Below, in pieces: positions 56,254-64,000 of a DNA stretch of 64,000 nucleotides. Made by a program: the position numbers and the translations under genes. The notes below the pieces were generated by a model. That model was not told the DNA's origin and searched no databases. It saw only the letters and a program-made list of their open reading frames with translations. How positions within the stretch are numbered: the stretch's first letter is position 1; each line of letters starts with the position of its first letter. This stretch comes from Variovorax paradoxus (lineage in GTDB: Bacteria > Pseudomonadota > Gammaproteobacteria > Burkholderiales > Burkholderiaceae_C): NCBI RefSeq assembly GCF_009755665.1, contig NZ_CP046622.1, positions 3,844,001 through 3,908,000 of the forward strand, given 5' to 3'.

Positions 56254-57207
56254 TCAAGCCGCCGCAGCAGCAACCGGCGTGTTCTGCGCCGTACGAAGTC
56301 CGAACCGGTCTTGCGCCTGCTGCCGGTAGGCGGAGGGTGTCATGCCCTTGAGCTGAAGAAAACGCCGGTTGAAATTGGCGAGGTTCGAAAAACCCACCTC
56401 ATAACAGATGTCGCTCACCAGCCGGTCCGACACTTGCAGCATCTCGCAGGCCTTCGAAATGCGCAGACGGGTGACGAAGTCGGTGAAGGTGCTGCCCATG
56501 TGCTTGTGAAAGTAGCGCGAGAAGCTGCTTTCGGCCATGTTGGCCACCGCACACACGGCCGGCAGCGAAAGGTCTTCGGTGAGGTGTTGGTCGAGGTAAT
56601 CGAGCACGCGGCGCATGCGCGAGTTTGCGCTCGGGTCTTCGCCCAGCGGGCCGGCGGCACTCGAAATCTGGCGGTAGTCCTCCCAGTTCGCGAGCTCGTG
56701 CAGCAGGCCGATGAACTCCGAGAGCCGGGCCAGGCCCTCCTGCGCCTGAACACGCGCAAAGCGCTCCCGCACACGCTCGCCCATACCGAAGAACTCGACG
56801 CCGAGCTTCGCGCGCTCGAGCATCGGCAGCACCGCTTCCAGCTCGGGGAACAATCCCACGCCCTTGCGCAACGGCTCGTCGCGAAAATGAATGACCATGC
56901 TGCGGTCGGCAATGCCCTCGGGCGGCACGCCGTCCGAAATCCAGGTGTGCGGCAGGCGCCCGCCCACAAGCGCCACGTAGCCGGGCTCGAAGCGTCCGAT
57001 GTGGTTGCCGACATAGGCATCGCCGCTGCTGCAATTGATGATCTGCAGCTCGTACTCGTCGTGGTAATGCCAGCAGTCGAATGGCCACGGCACGCCGTGC
57101 TGCAGGCAGCGCACGGAGCTCCCGCCCGCCGGCTCGAATCCGAGCCGCGGATCGCGCATCAGTTCATGTTCGAGTTCTGGCTTTCGCGTGGTGTGGTGTC
57201 TGCTCAT
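56254..57207 (-). CDS. AraC-family regulator 1
   Basis: Regulator of 317 residues with an N-terminal cupin-like sensor (CWHYHDEYELQIINCSSG) and two helix-turn-helix motifs at the C-terminus: LPAVCAVANMAESSFSRYFH and VSDICYEVGFSNLANFNRRF. The C-terminus is Ala-rich. Its ATG overlaps the stop of the other AraC gene by 4 bp. Probably activates the polyol operon; this rests on position only. Confidence 0.9.
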   Translation of the reverse strand: MSRHHTTRKPELEHELMRDPRLGFEPAGGSSVRCLQHGVPWPFDCWHYHDEYELQIINCSSGDAYVGNHIGRFEPGYVALVGGRLPHTWISDGVPPEGIADRSMVIHFRDEPLRKGVGLFPELEAVLPMLERAKLGVEFFGMGERVRERFARVQAQEGLARLSEFIGLLHELANWEDYRQISSAAGPLGEDPSANSRMRRVLDYLDQHLTEDLSLPAVCAVANMAESSFSRYFHKHMGSTFTDFVTRLRISKACEMLQVSDRLVSDICYEVGFSNLANFNRRFLQLKGMTPSAYRQQAQDRFGLRTAQNTPVAAAAA

Positions 57208-58163
57208 GGCGTCTCTCGGGGGTGGCTTGCTTGCCTGTCCGGCCCTGGCGCCTTGGCCAGCCCGGCATCGGCCTGGCTGCGAAACTGCCGCGGCGTAACG
57301 CCGTTGCGCAGCCTGAACCGGCGGCTGAAGTAAACCGCATCGCCAAAGCCGCATTGCCGCGCGACGTCGGCGATGCGGGCGTTCGAGGTCAGCAGCAATT
57401 CCTTCGCGCGCTCCAGCCGGCGCTCGGTCACCAGTTCGGTGAAGGTGCGGTGGGTCTGCTTCTTGAGCAGGTGTGCAAGGTAGTTGGGGGACAGCATGGC
57501 CGCCGCGGCGGCATCGTTGAGCGACATTTCCTCGGCCAGGTGCTCGCGCACATAGCGCATCACGCGCTGCAGCGCATCGCCGGTCGAGCTGCGGCCGCTC
57601 TGCAGCGCGGCCTGCGCGAGCAGCTGGGCCTCGTGCCGGTCGCAGGCGAGCCCCATCAGCTGCAGCAGAATGCCGCGGATCGCGCCCACGCTGCCGAAGC
57701 GCCGCTCGCGGTTGAGCACGGCAAGCTCTTCGAGCCAGCCGAGGATGCGCGCGAAATCGGCGTCGCCGAAATGAAAGTCCATGTACTCCTGGAACAGGAA
57801 GGGCGCGAGCTCGGGCTGGCGCGACACGGGCACCTCTTCAAGATCGAGCGCCTCGACCGGCAGCTCGGGCCAGAGGAACCCCTGGTCGAAGTTCACGATG
57901 GCGTAGCGGGCGCCGGGCGGGTGCGGCACCACGTGCACACGGTAAGGCAGCACAAAGCTCAGGTGCCCGGCAGTAAACGGGCGCACCGCGCCGCCCACCA
58001 CCTGCTGCGAGCCGCCGTGGATGCTCACCTGAATCTGGAAATACTCATGCCGGTGCGGCCGTGCCAGCACGTCCCGCGCGCCTTCGAAGCGGATGTCGAA
58101 GTCGAGGTGGTTCGCGCGCTCCTGCATGCCGTAGAGGCGAAGGCTGGATTGAAGGGCCGACAT
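57204..58163 (-). CDS. AraC-family regulator 2
   Basis: Regulator of 319 residues, again a cupin-like N-terminus (ARPHRHEYFQIQVSIHGGS) and a C-terminal double helix-turn-helix (MSLNDAAAAAMLSPNYLAHL; IADVARQCGFGDAVYFSRRF). It is distinct in sequence from the following regulator, so the pair is not a fresh duplication. First gene of a likely AraC-AraC-deoxyribosyltransferase transcript. Confidence 0.9.
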   Translation of the reverse strand: MSALQSSLRLYGMQERANHLDFDIRFEGARDVLARPHRHEYFQIQVSIHGGSQQVVGGAVRPFTAGHLSFVLPYRVHVVPHPPGARYAIVNFDQGFLWPELPVEALDLEEVPVSRQPELAPFLFQEYMDFHFGDADFARILGWLEELAVLNRERRFGSVGAIRGILLQLMGLACDRHEAQLLAQAALQSGRSSTGDALQRVMRYVREHLAEEMSLNDAAAAAMLSPNYLAHLLKKQTHRTFTELVTERRLERAKELLLTSNARIADVARQCGFGDAVYFSRRFRLRNGVTPRQFRSQADAGLAKAPGPDRQASHPRETP

Positions 58164-58330
58164 GGCGCGATGGTAAGCCTTTGCCCCGGGGCCGCCGAGC
58201 GGCGGCGGTGTTGCTTGCGTCCTGTTTTTGCGTAGATGCGTGCGGTAGCGCGGCGGCAGCGCGTTCCAGAATGATCCAGCCGGCCCGGCCGGCTTTCATC
58301 GCTCACCAAAAGATCCAGGAGACAAAGATC

Positions 58331-59122
58331 ATGTCCAGTTCACGACGCGGCCTGCTGGCCGGCTCTGCCGCCATGGCGGCCGGCGCAGTTGCCGGTTGCG
58401 CCCTGCCGGCCGGCGCATCGCGCGCGCCGCAAACGCCCTTCACCGTCGCACAGACCACGGTTCCGATCGTCGGCAGCGAGCAGGCGTTTCCGGTGCGGCG
58501 CATCTACTGCATCGGCCGCAACTATGCGGCCCACGCGCGAGAAATGGGTTCCGACCCGACCCGCGAGCCGCCGTTCTTCTTCCAGAAGCCGGCGGATGCG
58601 ATCCAGGTCGTGATGCCCGGCACCGTGGCCGACCATCCGTACCCGACGCTCACCAAGAACTATCACTACGAGGTGGAGCTGGTCGTGGCACTTGCCAAGG
58701 GCGGCCGCAACGTCGCGCCCGCGGATGCGCTAGGCCTGGTCTATGGCTACTCGCTCGGCCTGGACATGACCCGCCGCGACCTGCAGCGCGAAATGGGCGA
58801 CCAGAAAAAGCCCTGGGAAATCGGCAAGAGCTTCGACCATTCGGCGCCCATCGGCCCGATCCATCCGGTGGCCAAGGTGGGGCACTACACCGACGGGGCG
58901 ATCTGGCTCAAGGTCAACGGGCAGACCAAGCAGAACGCCACGCTCAAGCACATGATCTGGTCGGTGGCCGAGCAGATCAGCCGCCTTTCGCAGGCTTTCG
59001 AGCTGATGCCCGGCGACATCATCTATTCGGGCACGCCGGAGAACGTGGGCCCGGTGGTGCGCGGCGACGTGATCGAGATCCACATCGACGGGCTGCCGAA
59101 CCTTTCGGTCCGGATCGTCTGA
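58331..59122 (+). CDS. Fumarylacetoacetate hydrolase family protein with export signal
   Basis: Metal-dependent C-C hydrolase or related isomerase, 263 residues. The FAH core begins PVRRIYCIGRNYAAHAREMG and has metal ligands in YHYEVELVVAL and LDMTRRDLQ, ending SGTPENVGPVVRGD. Unusually the first 30 residues are a signal: SSRRGLLAG is a twin-arginine-like motif and AVAGC a lipobox-like site. AGGAG precedes the ATG at 58331. Cytoplasmic family members lack such a leader, so the protein may act in the periplasm. It diverges from the AraC genes. Confidence 0.87.
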   Translation: MSSSRRGLLAGSAAMAAGAVAGCALPAGASRAPQTPFTVAQTTVPIVGSEQAFPVRRIYCIGRNYAAHAREMGSDPTREPPFFFQKPADAIQVVMPGTVADHPYPTLTKNYHYEVELVVALAKGGRNVAPADALGLVYGYSLGLDMTRRDLQREMGDQKKPWEIGKSFDHSAPIGPIHPVAKVGHYTDGAIWLKVNGQTKQNATLKHMIWSVAEQISRLSQAFELMPGDIIYSGTPENVGPVVRGDVIEIHIDGLPNLSVRIV

Positions 59123-59144
59123 GCGAGAAAGGCGGCCGCCAGCC

Positions 59145-60515
59145 TCAGCTGCCGGCCACCTTCATGCGGTTGACCAGGACGGAACCCGTGGTCTTGGCAC
59201 CGAAGGTGTAGGCGTCGGCGCCAATGGCCTCGATGCCCATCAGCATGTCCTTCAGGTTGCCGGCAATCGTGATCTCCTGCACCGGAAAGGCGATGCGGCC
59301 CTTCTCGACCCAGAAGCCGCTGGCGCCGCGCGAGTAGTCGCCGGTCACGTAGTTCACGCCCTGCCCCATCAGCTCGATCACGAAGAGGCCGGTGCCGAGT
59401 TTGGCGAGCATGGCGTCGAGGTCGTCGCCAGCCTTGGTGAGGCGCGAGCTCAACGTGAGGTTGTGCGAGCCGCCGGCGTTGCCGGTGGTCTTCATGCCGA
59501 GCTTGCGGGCCGAATAGGTCGACAGGAAGTAGCCTTCGAGCCGGCCGGCATCCACCACCTTGCGCGCACGGGTAATCACGCCTTCGTCGTCGAACGGCGA
59601 GCTGCCCTTGCCGCGCGGAATGTGCGGGTCTTCGGCCACGTCGACATGCTTGGGCAGCACCGGCTTGCCGAGCGAGTCGAGCAGGAAGGTGCTCTTGCGG
59701 TACAGCGCTCCGCCGCTCACGGCCTGCACCAGCCCGCCCAAAAGGCCCACGGCCAGAGGCGACTCGAACAGCACCGGGCATTCGGTGGTCTTGATCTTGC
59801 GCGACTTGAGCCGGCTCAGCGCCCGCTCGGCGGCGTAGCGGCCCACGGCTTGCGGACTGGCCAGCTCGTCGGCCGAGCGCATGGAGCTGTACCAGGAGTC
59901 GCGCTGCATGTCGTCGCCCTTGCCGGCGATGGGTGCAACCGAAATCGAATGCCGCGAGCTGGCGTAGCCGCCGCGGAAGCCGTGCGTGTGGGCGCTGAAG
60001 AAGTGGCTCTGCTGCGCCGAAACGCCCGCGCCTTCGCTGTTGGTAATGCGCTTGTCGGTCGAAAGCGCCGCCTCTTCGCATTCGAGCGCCAGCCTGGCGG
60101 CCTGCTCGCTCGTCACGTCCCAGGGATGGAACAGGTCGAGCTCGGGGTGGTCCTTGGCAATGTCTTCCTCGTCGGGAAGGCCGCTCACCGGGTCTTCGGC
60201 CGTGAAGCGGGCAATGTCGTAGGCCGCCTGCACCGTCTGGGCAATGGCCGCCTCCGAAAAATCGGAAGTGCTGGCGTTGCCGCGGCGGTGGCCCACGTAC
60301 ACCGTGATGCCCAGCGACTTGTCGCGGTTGCGCTCGACGTTTTCGAGCTCGCCCTTGCGGACCGAGACACTGAGGCCGCAGCCCTCGGAGGCCTCGGCGC
60401 CGGCATCGGTTGCACCGAGCTTTTTGGCGTGGGCCAGGGCCGTGTCGACCAGGTTTTCGAAGAAGGAGCGGCTGTAGGCGAAGCCGGAATCGGCGCGCGA
60501 GGAAGATGTCGTCAT
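59145..60515 (-). CDS. pmbA: Metalloprotease PmbA/TldE
   Basis: Subunit of the TldD/TldE protease of modification-and-export pathways for peptides, 456 residues. It has VRKGELENVERNRDKSLGITVYVG at the N-terminal domain (in part VRKGELENVERN) and the C-terminal GNLKDMLMGIEAIG and TGSVLVNRMKVAGS. TldE lacks the HExxxH metal motif of TldD, and none is seen here. TldD is not in the window. ATG at 60515 (MTTSSSRADSG); divergent from darP. Confidence 0.93.
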   Translation of the reverse strand: MTTSSSRADSGFAYSRSFFENLVDTALAHAKKLGATDAGAEASEGCGLSVSVRKGELENVERNRDKSLGITVYVGHRRGNASTSDFSEAAIAQTVQAAYDIARFTAEDPVSGLPDEEDIAKDHPELDLFHPWDVTSEQAARLALECEEAALSTDKRITNSEGAGVSAQQSHFFSAHTHGFRGGYASSRHSISVAPIAGKGDDMQRDSWYSSMRSADELASPQAVGRYAAERALSRLKSRKIKTTECPVLFESPLAVGLLGGLVQAVSGGALYRKSTFLLDSLGKPVLPKHVDVAEDPHIPRGKGSSPFDDEGVITRARKVVDAGRLEGYFLSTYSARKLGMKTTGNAGGSHNLTLSSRLTKAGDDLDAMLAKLGTGLFVIELMGQGVNYVTGDYSRGASGFWVEKGRIAFPVQEITIAGNLKDMLMGIEAIGADAYTFGAKTTGSVLVNRMKVAGS

Positions 60516-60619
60516 GTGGTGGCTATGATACTTGCGCCCCCTATTTTCCGTTTCCCCCGGCTCGCCCCTGTGCATTGCACGCGTTGCAAGGCCGCACGGC
60601 GCGGCCCAGAATCCACCCC

Positions 60620-61276
60620 ATGTCCCGCAAACCCAAAAAAGGCTATTTCGTCCGTGGCCAGTTCGTTGCCGAAGGCAGCGAGCTCGACCTGGAGCTCAAG
60701 CGCGAGCTCAAGGGCACCGACGAAGCCAGCCGCACCGACCTGAAGCGCGAAAGCGACGAACTGCAAAAGCTCGGCACCGAACTGCTCGGCCTGCGCGCCG
60801 GCCTGTTCGACGCGCTGCCGCTGGACGAAAAGCTGATCGATGCCGTGGCCGAAGCCAAGCGCATCACCAATTTCGAAGGCAAGCGCCGCCAGATGCAGTT
60901 CATCGGCAAGCTGATGCGCAAGCTCGAACCCGAAGTGCTGGAAGCCGTGAAGCAGGCCCTGGCCGAACAGAACACCGTGCCCGCAGCCGAAGCCGCCGCC
61001 CTGCACGAGGCCGAGCGCTGGCGCGACCGGCTGATTGCCGACGACGACGCACTGGGCGGGTGGATCGAAACCCACCCCGGCACCGATTCGCAGCAGCTGC
61101 GCGCGCTGGTGCGCCAGGCCCGCAAGGACCTGAAAGCCGGCCCGCCGGGCGAAGCGCCGCGACAGGGCAAGGCGTACCGCGAGATCTTTCAGCTGGTGCG
61201 CGCGCAGCTGGCGGTGCATGGCGGTAGCGACCACGCAGCCGCCGCGGCGGCGCAAGACCGGGAAGACGACGCGTGA
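60620..61276 (+). CDS. darP: Ribosome-associated protein DarP (YjgA, DUF615)
   Basis: Helical basic protein of 218 residues that associates with the 50S subunit and helps its late assembly in E. coli. It begins MSRKPKKGYFVRGQFV and keeps LDEKLIDAVAEAKRITNFEGKRRQMQFIGKLMR (as LIDAVAEAKRITNFEGKRRQ). The C-terminal 15 residues are Ala/Asp-rich. The ATG at 60620 follows ATCCACCCC without a clear ribosome site. 121 bp of repeat separates it from mog. Confidence 0.92.
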   Translation: MSRKPKKGYFVRGQFVAEGSELDLELKRELKGTDEASRTDLKRESDELQKLGTELLGLRAGLFDALPLDEKLIDAVAEAKRITNFEGKRRQMQFIGKLMRKLEPEVLEAVKQALAEQNTVPAAEAAALHEAERWRDRLIADDDALGGWIETHPGTDSQQLRALVRQARKDLKAGPPGEAPRQGKAYREIFQLVRAQLAVHGGSDHAAAAAAQDREDDA

Positions 61277-61290
61277 ACCACCTGTATTTC

Positions 61291-61389
61291 TCCCTCCCCT
61301 CCCGGGGGAGGGCCGGGGTGGGGGCAAGCGGCGCATCCATCGGGCACCCTGGCTGCCCCCATCCCAACCTTCCCCCGGAAGGGGAAGGA
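61291..61389. repeat. REP-like inverted-repeat element upstream of mog
   Basis: 61291-61325 and 61355-61389 are imperfect inverted repeats of 35 bp (TCCCTCCCCTCCCGGGGGAG and its counterpart), each with its own small hairpin, separated by 29 bp. It belongs with the nrtB element (shared hairpin plus CCGGGGTG). The right edge, GAAGGAG, is the ribosome site of mog. Confidence 0.8.
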
Positions 61390-61397
61390 GCAACACC

Positions 61398-61988
61398 ATG
61401 AGCACACCTGATTCCATCCGCATCGGCATCGTCTCCATCAGCGACCGCGCCTCCAGCGGCACCTACGAAGACAAGGGCCTGCCTTCGCTGAAGGAATGGC
61501 TCGGCCGTGCGTTGAAGAACCCGATCGATTTCGAAGCGCGGCTCATTCCCGACGAAGCCGCCCTCATCAGCGCCACGCTCATCGAGCTGGTGGACGCCGG
61601 CTGCTCGCTGGTGCTGACCACCGGCGGCACGGGCCCGGCCTTGCGCGACGTCACGCCTGAAGCCACGCTGGCCGTGGCCCACAAGGAAATGCCCGGCTTC
61701 GGCGAGCAAATGCGCCAGATCAGCCTGCGCTTCGTGCCCACGGCCATCCTGTCGCGGCAGGTGGCGGTCATTCGCGACAAGAGCCTGATCATCAATCTGC
61801 CGGGGCAGCCGAAGTCGATTTCGGAAACGCTCGAAGGGCTGAAGGATGCCGACGGCAAGCAGCTCGTGCCGGGCATCTTTGCCGCGGTGCCCTACTGCAT
61901 CGACCTGATCGGCGGCCCGTATCTGGAAACGGACGATACGGTGTGCAAGGCCTTTCGGCCGAAGTCGGCCATCCGGCCCGCGGGCTAG
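61398..61988 (+). CDS. mog: Molybdopterin adenylyltransferase
   Basis: Activates molybdopterin with AMP before molybdenum insertion, 196 residues. Motifs: IGIVSISDRASSGTYEDKG at the start and the MPT-binding LTTGGTGPALRDVTPEAT (about 74-91). Its product is needed for nasA, though it is far from that operon. ATG 61398 has GGAG 8 bases upstream, within a repeat element; a longer open frame upstream translates the repeat and is not part of the protein. Converges on the next gene with 17 bp between. Confidence 0.94.
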   Translation: MSTPDSIRIGIVSISDRASSGTYEDKGLPSLKEWLGRALKNPIDFEARLIPDEAALISATLIELVDAGCSLVLTTGGTGPALRDVTPEATLAVAHKEMPGFGEQMRQISLRFVPTAILSRQVAVIRDKSLIINLPGQPKSISETLEGLKDADGKQLVPGIFAAVPYCIDLIGGPYLETDDTVCKAFRPKSAIRPAG

Positions 61989-62005
61989 GCGCCGAGCGAA
62001 CTGGG

Positions 62006-62758
62006 TCAAGCCTTCCGGCGCTGCCGGACCCAGGCCTCGAAGCCGGTCGGCGCCAGACGAGCACCGGCAGCCGGCGTAAGAGAGCGGTCATCGAGGCGCA
62101 CGCCGAAGTAAGCCGCCTCGGCATCGGTCACGACCTGCCGGGCGTCACCCGTCGCTGCAAGAAAACGCCGCACCAGGTCGTCGAGCGGCACGGCCTCGGG
62201 CCCTGCGATCTCCACGCGACCACCGGCTGGCGGCTCGTTCACGATGTCGGCCAGCGCGGCAGCCACGTCTTCCGCCGCAATCGGCTGCACCAGCGCGTGC
62301 GACAAGCGAATTTCACCGCCCGCGCCGCCCGCATTGGCAATGCCGCCCAGGAACTCGAAGAACTGCGTCGCCTGCACGATCGTGTAGGGCACGGGCGAGG
62401 CTTCGATCAAGTCCTCCTGCGCTTGCTTGGCGCGGAAATAGCCGCTGGCCAGCAGCCGATCTGTGCCGACGACCGAGAGCGCGATGTGGTGGGCCACGCC
62501 GGCTTCGGCCTCGGCCGCGAGCAGGTTGCGGCCCGAGGTCTCGAAGAAGCGCAGCACAGCCTCGTCCTCGAACGAAGGCGAGTTCGCCACGTCGACCACA
62601 ACCTGTGCACCCGCCAGGGCCTCTTTCAGCCCCTCGCCGGTGAGCGTGTCGACGCCCGTGGAGGGCGAGGCGGCGACGACTTGGTGGCCGGCGTCGCGCA
62701 GCCGCGCGGCGAGCTTGGAGCCGATGAGGCCGGAGCCCCCGATGATGACGATCTTCAT
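62006..62758 (-). CDS. NAD(P)-binding protein, NmrA/atypical SDR type
   Basis: Rossmann-fold protein of 250 residues with the motif IIGGSGLIGSKLAARL (5-20). It keeps LSVVGTDRLLASGYFRAKQAQEDLI, read here as SVVGTDRL and YFRAKQAQEDL, with the Tyr-x-x-x-Lys arrangement shifted as in atypical short-chain dehydrogenases. The family includes redox sensors and ether-bond reductases; no substrate can be named. Confidence 0.87.
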   Translation of the reverse strand: MKIVIIGGSGLIGSKLAARLRDAGHQVVAASPSTGVDTLTGEGLKEALAGAQVVVDVANSPSFEDEAVLRFFETSGRNLLAAEAEAGVAHHIALSVVGTDRLLASGYFRAKQAQEDLIEASPVPYTIVQATQFFEFLGGIANAGGAGGEIRLSHALVQPIAAEDVAAALADIVNEPPAGGRVEIAGPEAVPLDDLVRRFLAATGDARQVVTDAEAAYFGVRLDDRSLTPAAGARLAPTGFEAWVRQRRKA

Positions 62759-63066
62759 GGTTGATTCCTTGTGAAAGGCAGTCCAGGGAACGCCCCCTTG
62801 GACGTCCTTTCAAGCAAGACGTCCGGCGGGAATGGTTTGTGACACCGGGGCCGAAAAACCAGGTGGAATCGACGTCCCGCCGGTGGGCGAGGCGACAAGA
62901 CAACGGCCTGCAACCGCGTAAGCGCGCCAAGTGGCACGGCTCCTGCATTGCCCCTTCGAACCGCAGGCCCACAGCGCAATGTGTGACACGGGGCCGGCGC
63001 CCAGTTCGTCGTTCGAAGGACAGCTTCGCACTCCGCCCCCACTCACCTCCCAACTAACATCGGTCG
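62759..63066. other. 308-bp intergenic region without a gene
   Basis: Divergent region between the NmrA-like gene and the response regulator. It holds a near direct repeat, TGTGACACCGGGGCCG (62839-62854) and TGTGACACGGGGCCG (about 62981-62995), and an inverted pair GGCGGGA ... TCCCGCC. These could be regulator sites for either gene. No RNA gene, terminator or open frame with coding character is visible, and I see no strong sigma-70 promoter. Confidence 0.6.
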
Positions 63067-63744
63067 ATGCGAATTCTGGTCATTGAGGGCGAGCCCCAGC
63101 TCGGCGATCAACTGAAGAAGGGCCTGGAGCAGAACGGGTACGCAGTCGACATTGCGCGCGATGGCGCCAAGGGCCGCTACCTCTCCGCGGAGCACGACTA
63201 CGCGCTGATCCTTCTCGACGCGGTGCTTCCCGGCGCCGACGGCTTTGCGGTGCTGCGCGCCATACGGCGTACCGGCACCGTGCCCGTGCTGGTGCTCACG
63301 GCGCGCGACAAGGTCGAAGACCGCGTGAACGGCCTGCGGCAAGGCGCAGACGATTACCTGGTGAAGCCCTTCACGCTGCCGGAGCTGCTGGCGCGCGTGC
63401 GAGCCCTGCTGCAACGCGGCAAGCCGAACGAGTCCACCACATTCCGCCTGGCCGATCTGGAGCTCGACCTCGCCAGCCGCAAATGCGCTCGCAACCACCA
63501 GCGCATCGAGCTCACGGCAAAGGAGTTCACGCTGCTGGCGGTGCTGCTGCGCAACAGGGGGCATATCGTCTCGCGCAGCACGCTCGCCGAAGAGGTGTGG
63601 GACAGCACGCTCGACAGCGACACCAACGTGCTCGAAGTCGCCATTCGCAGGCTGCGCGCCAAGATCGACGACCCTTTCGACCCGAAGCTGCTGCACACGG
63701 TGCGCGGCAGCGGCTACGTGCTCGAAGACCGTTCCTGGCCTTGA
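63067..63744 (+). CDS. OmpR-family response regulator
   Basis: Two-domain regulator of 225 residues. Receiver (1-117): phosphorylation Asp at 51 (LILLDAVLPGADG), Thr 78, Lys 100. The acidic pocket reads VIEGEP, with Gly at the position usually Asp; the preceding Glu 7 remains. The C-terminal winged helix (about 127-222) is of the CusR/IrlR type (ELTAKEFTLLAVLLRNRGHIVSR, DTNVLEVAIRRLRAKID). No histidine kinase gene follows: the next gene is convergent. Confidence 0.92.
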   Translation: MRILVIEGEPQLGDQLKKGLEQNGYAVDIARDGAKGRYLSAEHDYALILLDAVLPGADGFAVLRAIRRTGTVPVLVLTARDKVEDRVNGLRQGADDYLVKPFTLPELLARVRALLQRGKPNESTTFRLADLELDLASRKCARNHQRIELTAKEFTLLAVLLRNRGHIVSRSTLAEEVWDSTLDSDTNVLEVAIRRLRAKIDDPFDPKLLHTVRGSGYVLEDRSWP

Positions 63745-63774
63745 GCCCGCCTGCTGGGCCGCACCCGCTGTTGA

Positions 63775-64000
63775 CTAGGGCTTTGCGCGAGCCGGTGTTT
63801 CGTCCGATGCGGCGGCAGGCGCCTTGGTGCGGCCCATCACCACGTTGATCAGCGGCCCCGTCATCGCGGTGGTCACCAGCGCCATCACCAGCAGCATGGT
63901 GAAGAGCTCGGGGCCGATCAGGCCGGCGTCCAGGCCGATCTTCATCACGATGAGCTCCATCAGCCCGCGCGCATTCATGAGCGAACCGGTGGCAAGGCTG
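63775..64000 (-). CDS. Cation/proton antiporter, CPA2 type (C-terminal end, cut by window edge)
   Basis: Last 75 codons of a membrane protein. Two hydrophobic segments (MELIVMKIGLDAGLI; LFTMLLVMALVTTAMTGPLI) and the preceding TGSLMNARGLMEL match the conserved TNARG-type region near the end of KefB/NapA-like antiporters. The tail RTKAPAAASDETPARAKP is hydrophilic. The rest lies beyond the right edge. The stop is 30 bp from the convergent response regulator. Confidence 0.8.
   Translation of the reverse strand, partial: SLATGSLMNARGLMELIVMKIGLDAGLIGPELFTMLLVMALVTTAMTGPLINVVMGRTKAPAAASDETPARAKP

Noticed and set aside
61218..61397. N-terminal extension of Mog
   Set aside because: These codons translate the end of darP in another frame and then a REP-like element; the family N-terminus begins at 61398.
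1..64000. CRISPR arrays, transposases, prophage genes, rRNA genes
   Set aside because: No regularly spaced repeats, insertion-sequence ends with transposase frames, phage genes or rRNA sequences were seen. The only mobile-looking sequences are short non-coding repeats.

Overview
The window reads as chromosomal DNA of a high-G+C betaproteobacterium of the Comamonadaceae, most likely Variovorax or a close relative. This is an inference from gene content and order (pnp, quinone oxidoreductase, tpiA, secG, tRNA-Leu, nuoA onwards) and from protein similarity as I recognise it; I ran no search. I see no transposase, phage gene, CRISPR array or rRNA. Coding density is high, and almost all the long antisense frames are shadows of real genes.

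Layout. 1-11149 (minus): the nuo operon for respiratory complex I, nuoA to nuoL, running off the left edge inside nuoL. 11150-16541 (minus): tRNA-Leu(GAG), secG, tpiA, a quinone oxidoreductase, pnp and rpsO, with a strong terminator between rpsO and pnp. 16657-21632: an aminotransferase carrying an in-frame repeat insertion, an amino-acid-type binding protein, a small heat-shock protein, an alpha/beta hydrolase behind a structured AT-rich leader, and tsaD.

21709-39348 is a complete nitrate assimilation region. It holds a NIT-ANTAR antiterminator (NasR type), the nrtABC-like ABC transporter, a second ANTAR protein fused to a NarX-like P-box domain, an MFS nitrate transporter, a PP2C phosphatase/Ser-Thr kinase fusion, nirB, an exported P-box protein, nirD, nasA, ybiB and cobA (siroheme). 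Two sigma-54 -24/-12 promoters lie directly ahead of six-base-loop hairpins of the ANTAR target type, and the nrtA leader ends in an intrinsic terminator. The logic is nitrogen-limited transcription start by sigma-54, then nitrate-triggered antitermination, with at least two different nitrate input modules. This is the most interesting part of the window.

39516-43857: a PotABCD-like ABC transporter, possibly also sigma-54 dependent. 43967-50284: fatty-acid hydroxylase family protein, papain-like lipoprotein, HI0933-type flavoprotein, rpsU, yqeY, Nudix hydrolase, TauE/SafE permease and a divergent LysR regulator. 50330-58163 (minus): a polyol (sorbitol/mannitol/arabitol type) ABC transporter with its dehydrogenase, a deoxyribosyltransferase-like gene and two overlapping AraC regulators. 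58331-64000: a FAH-family hydrolase with an export signal, pmbA, darP, mog, an NAD(P)-binding protein, an OmpR-type response regulator and the end of a cation/proton antiporter. REP-like inverted-repeat elements recur (24653, 42849, 61291), and one lies inside a coding region.
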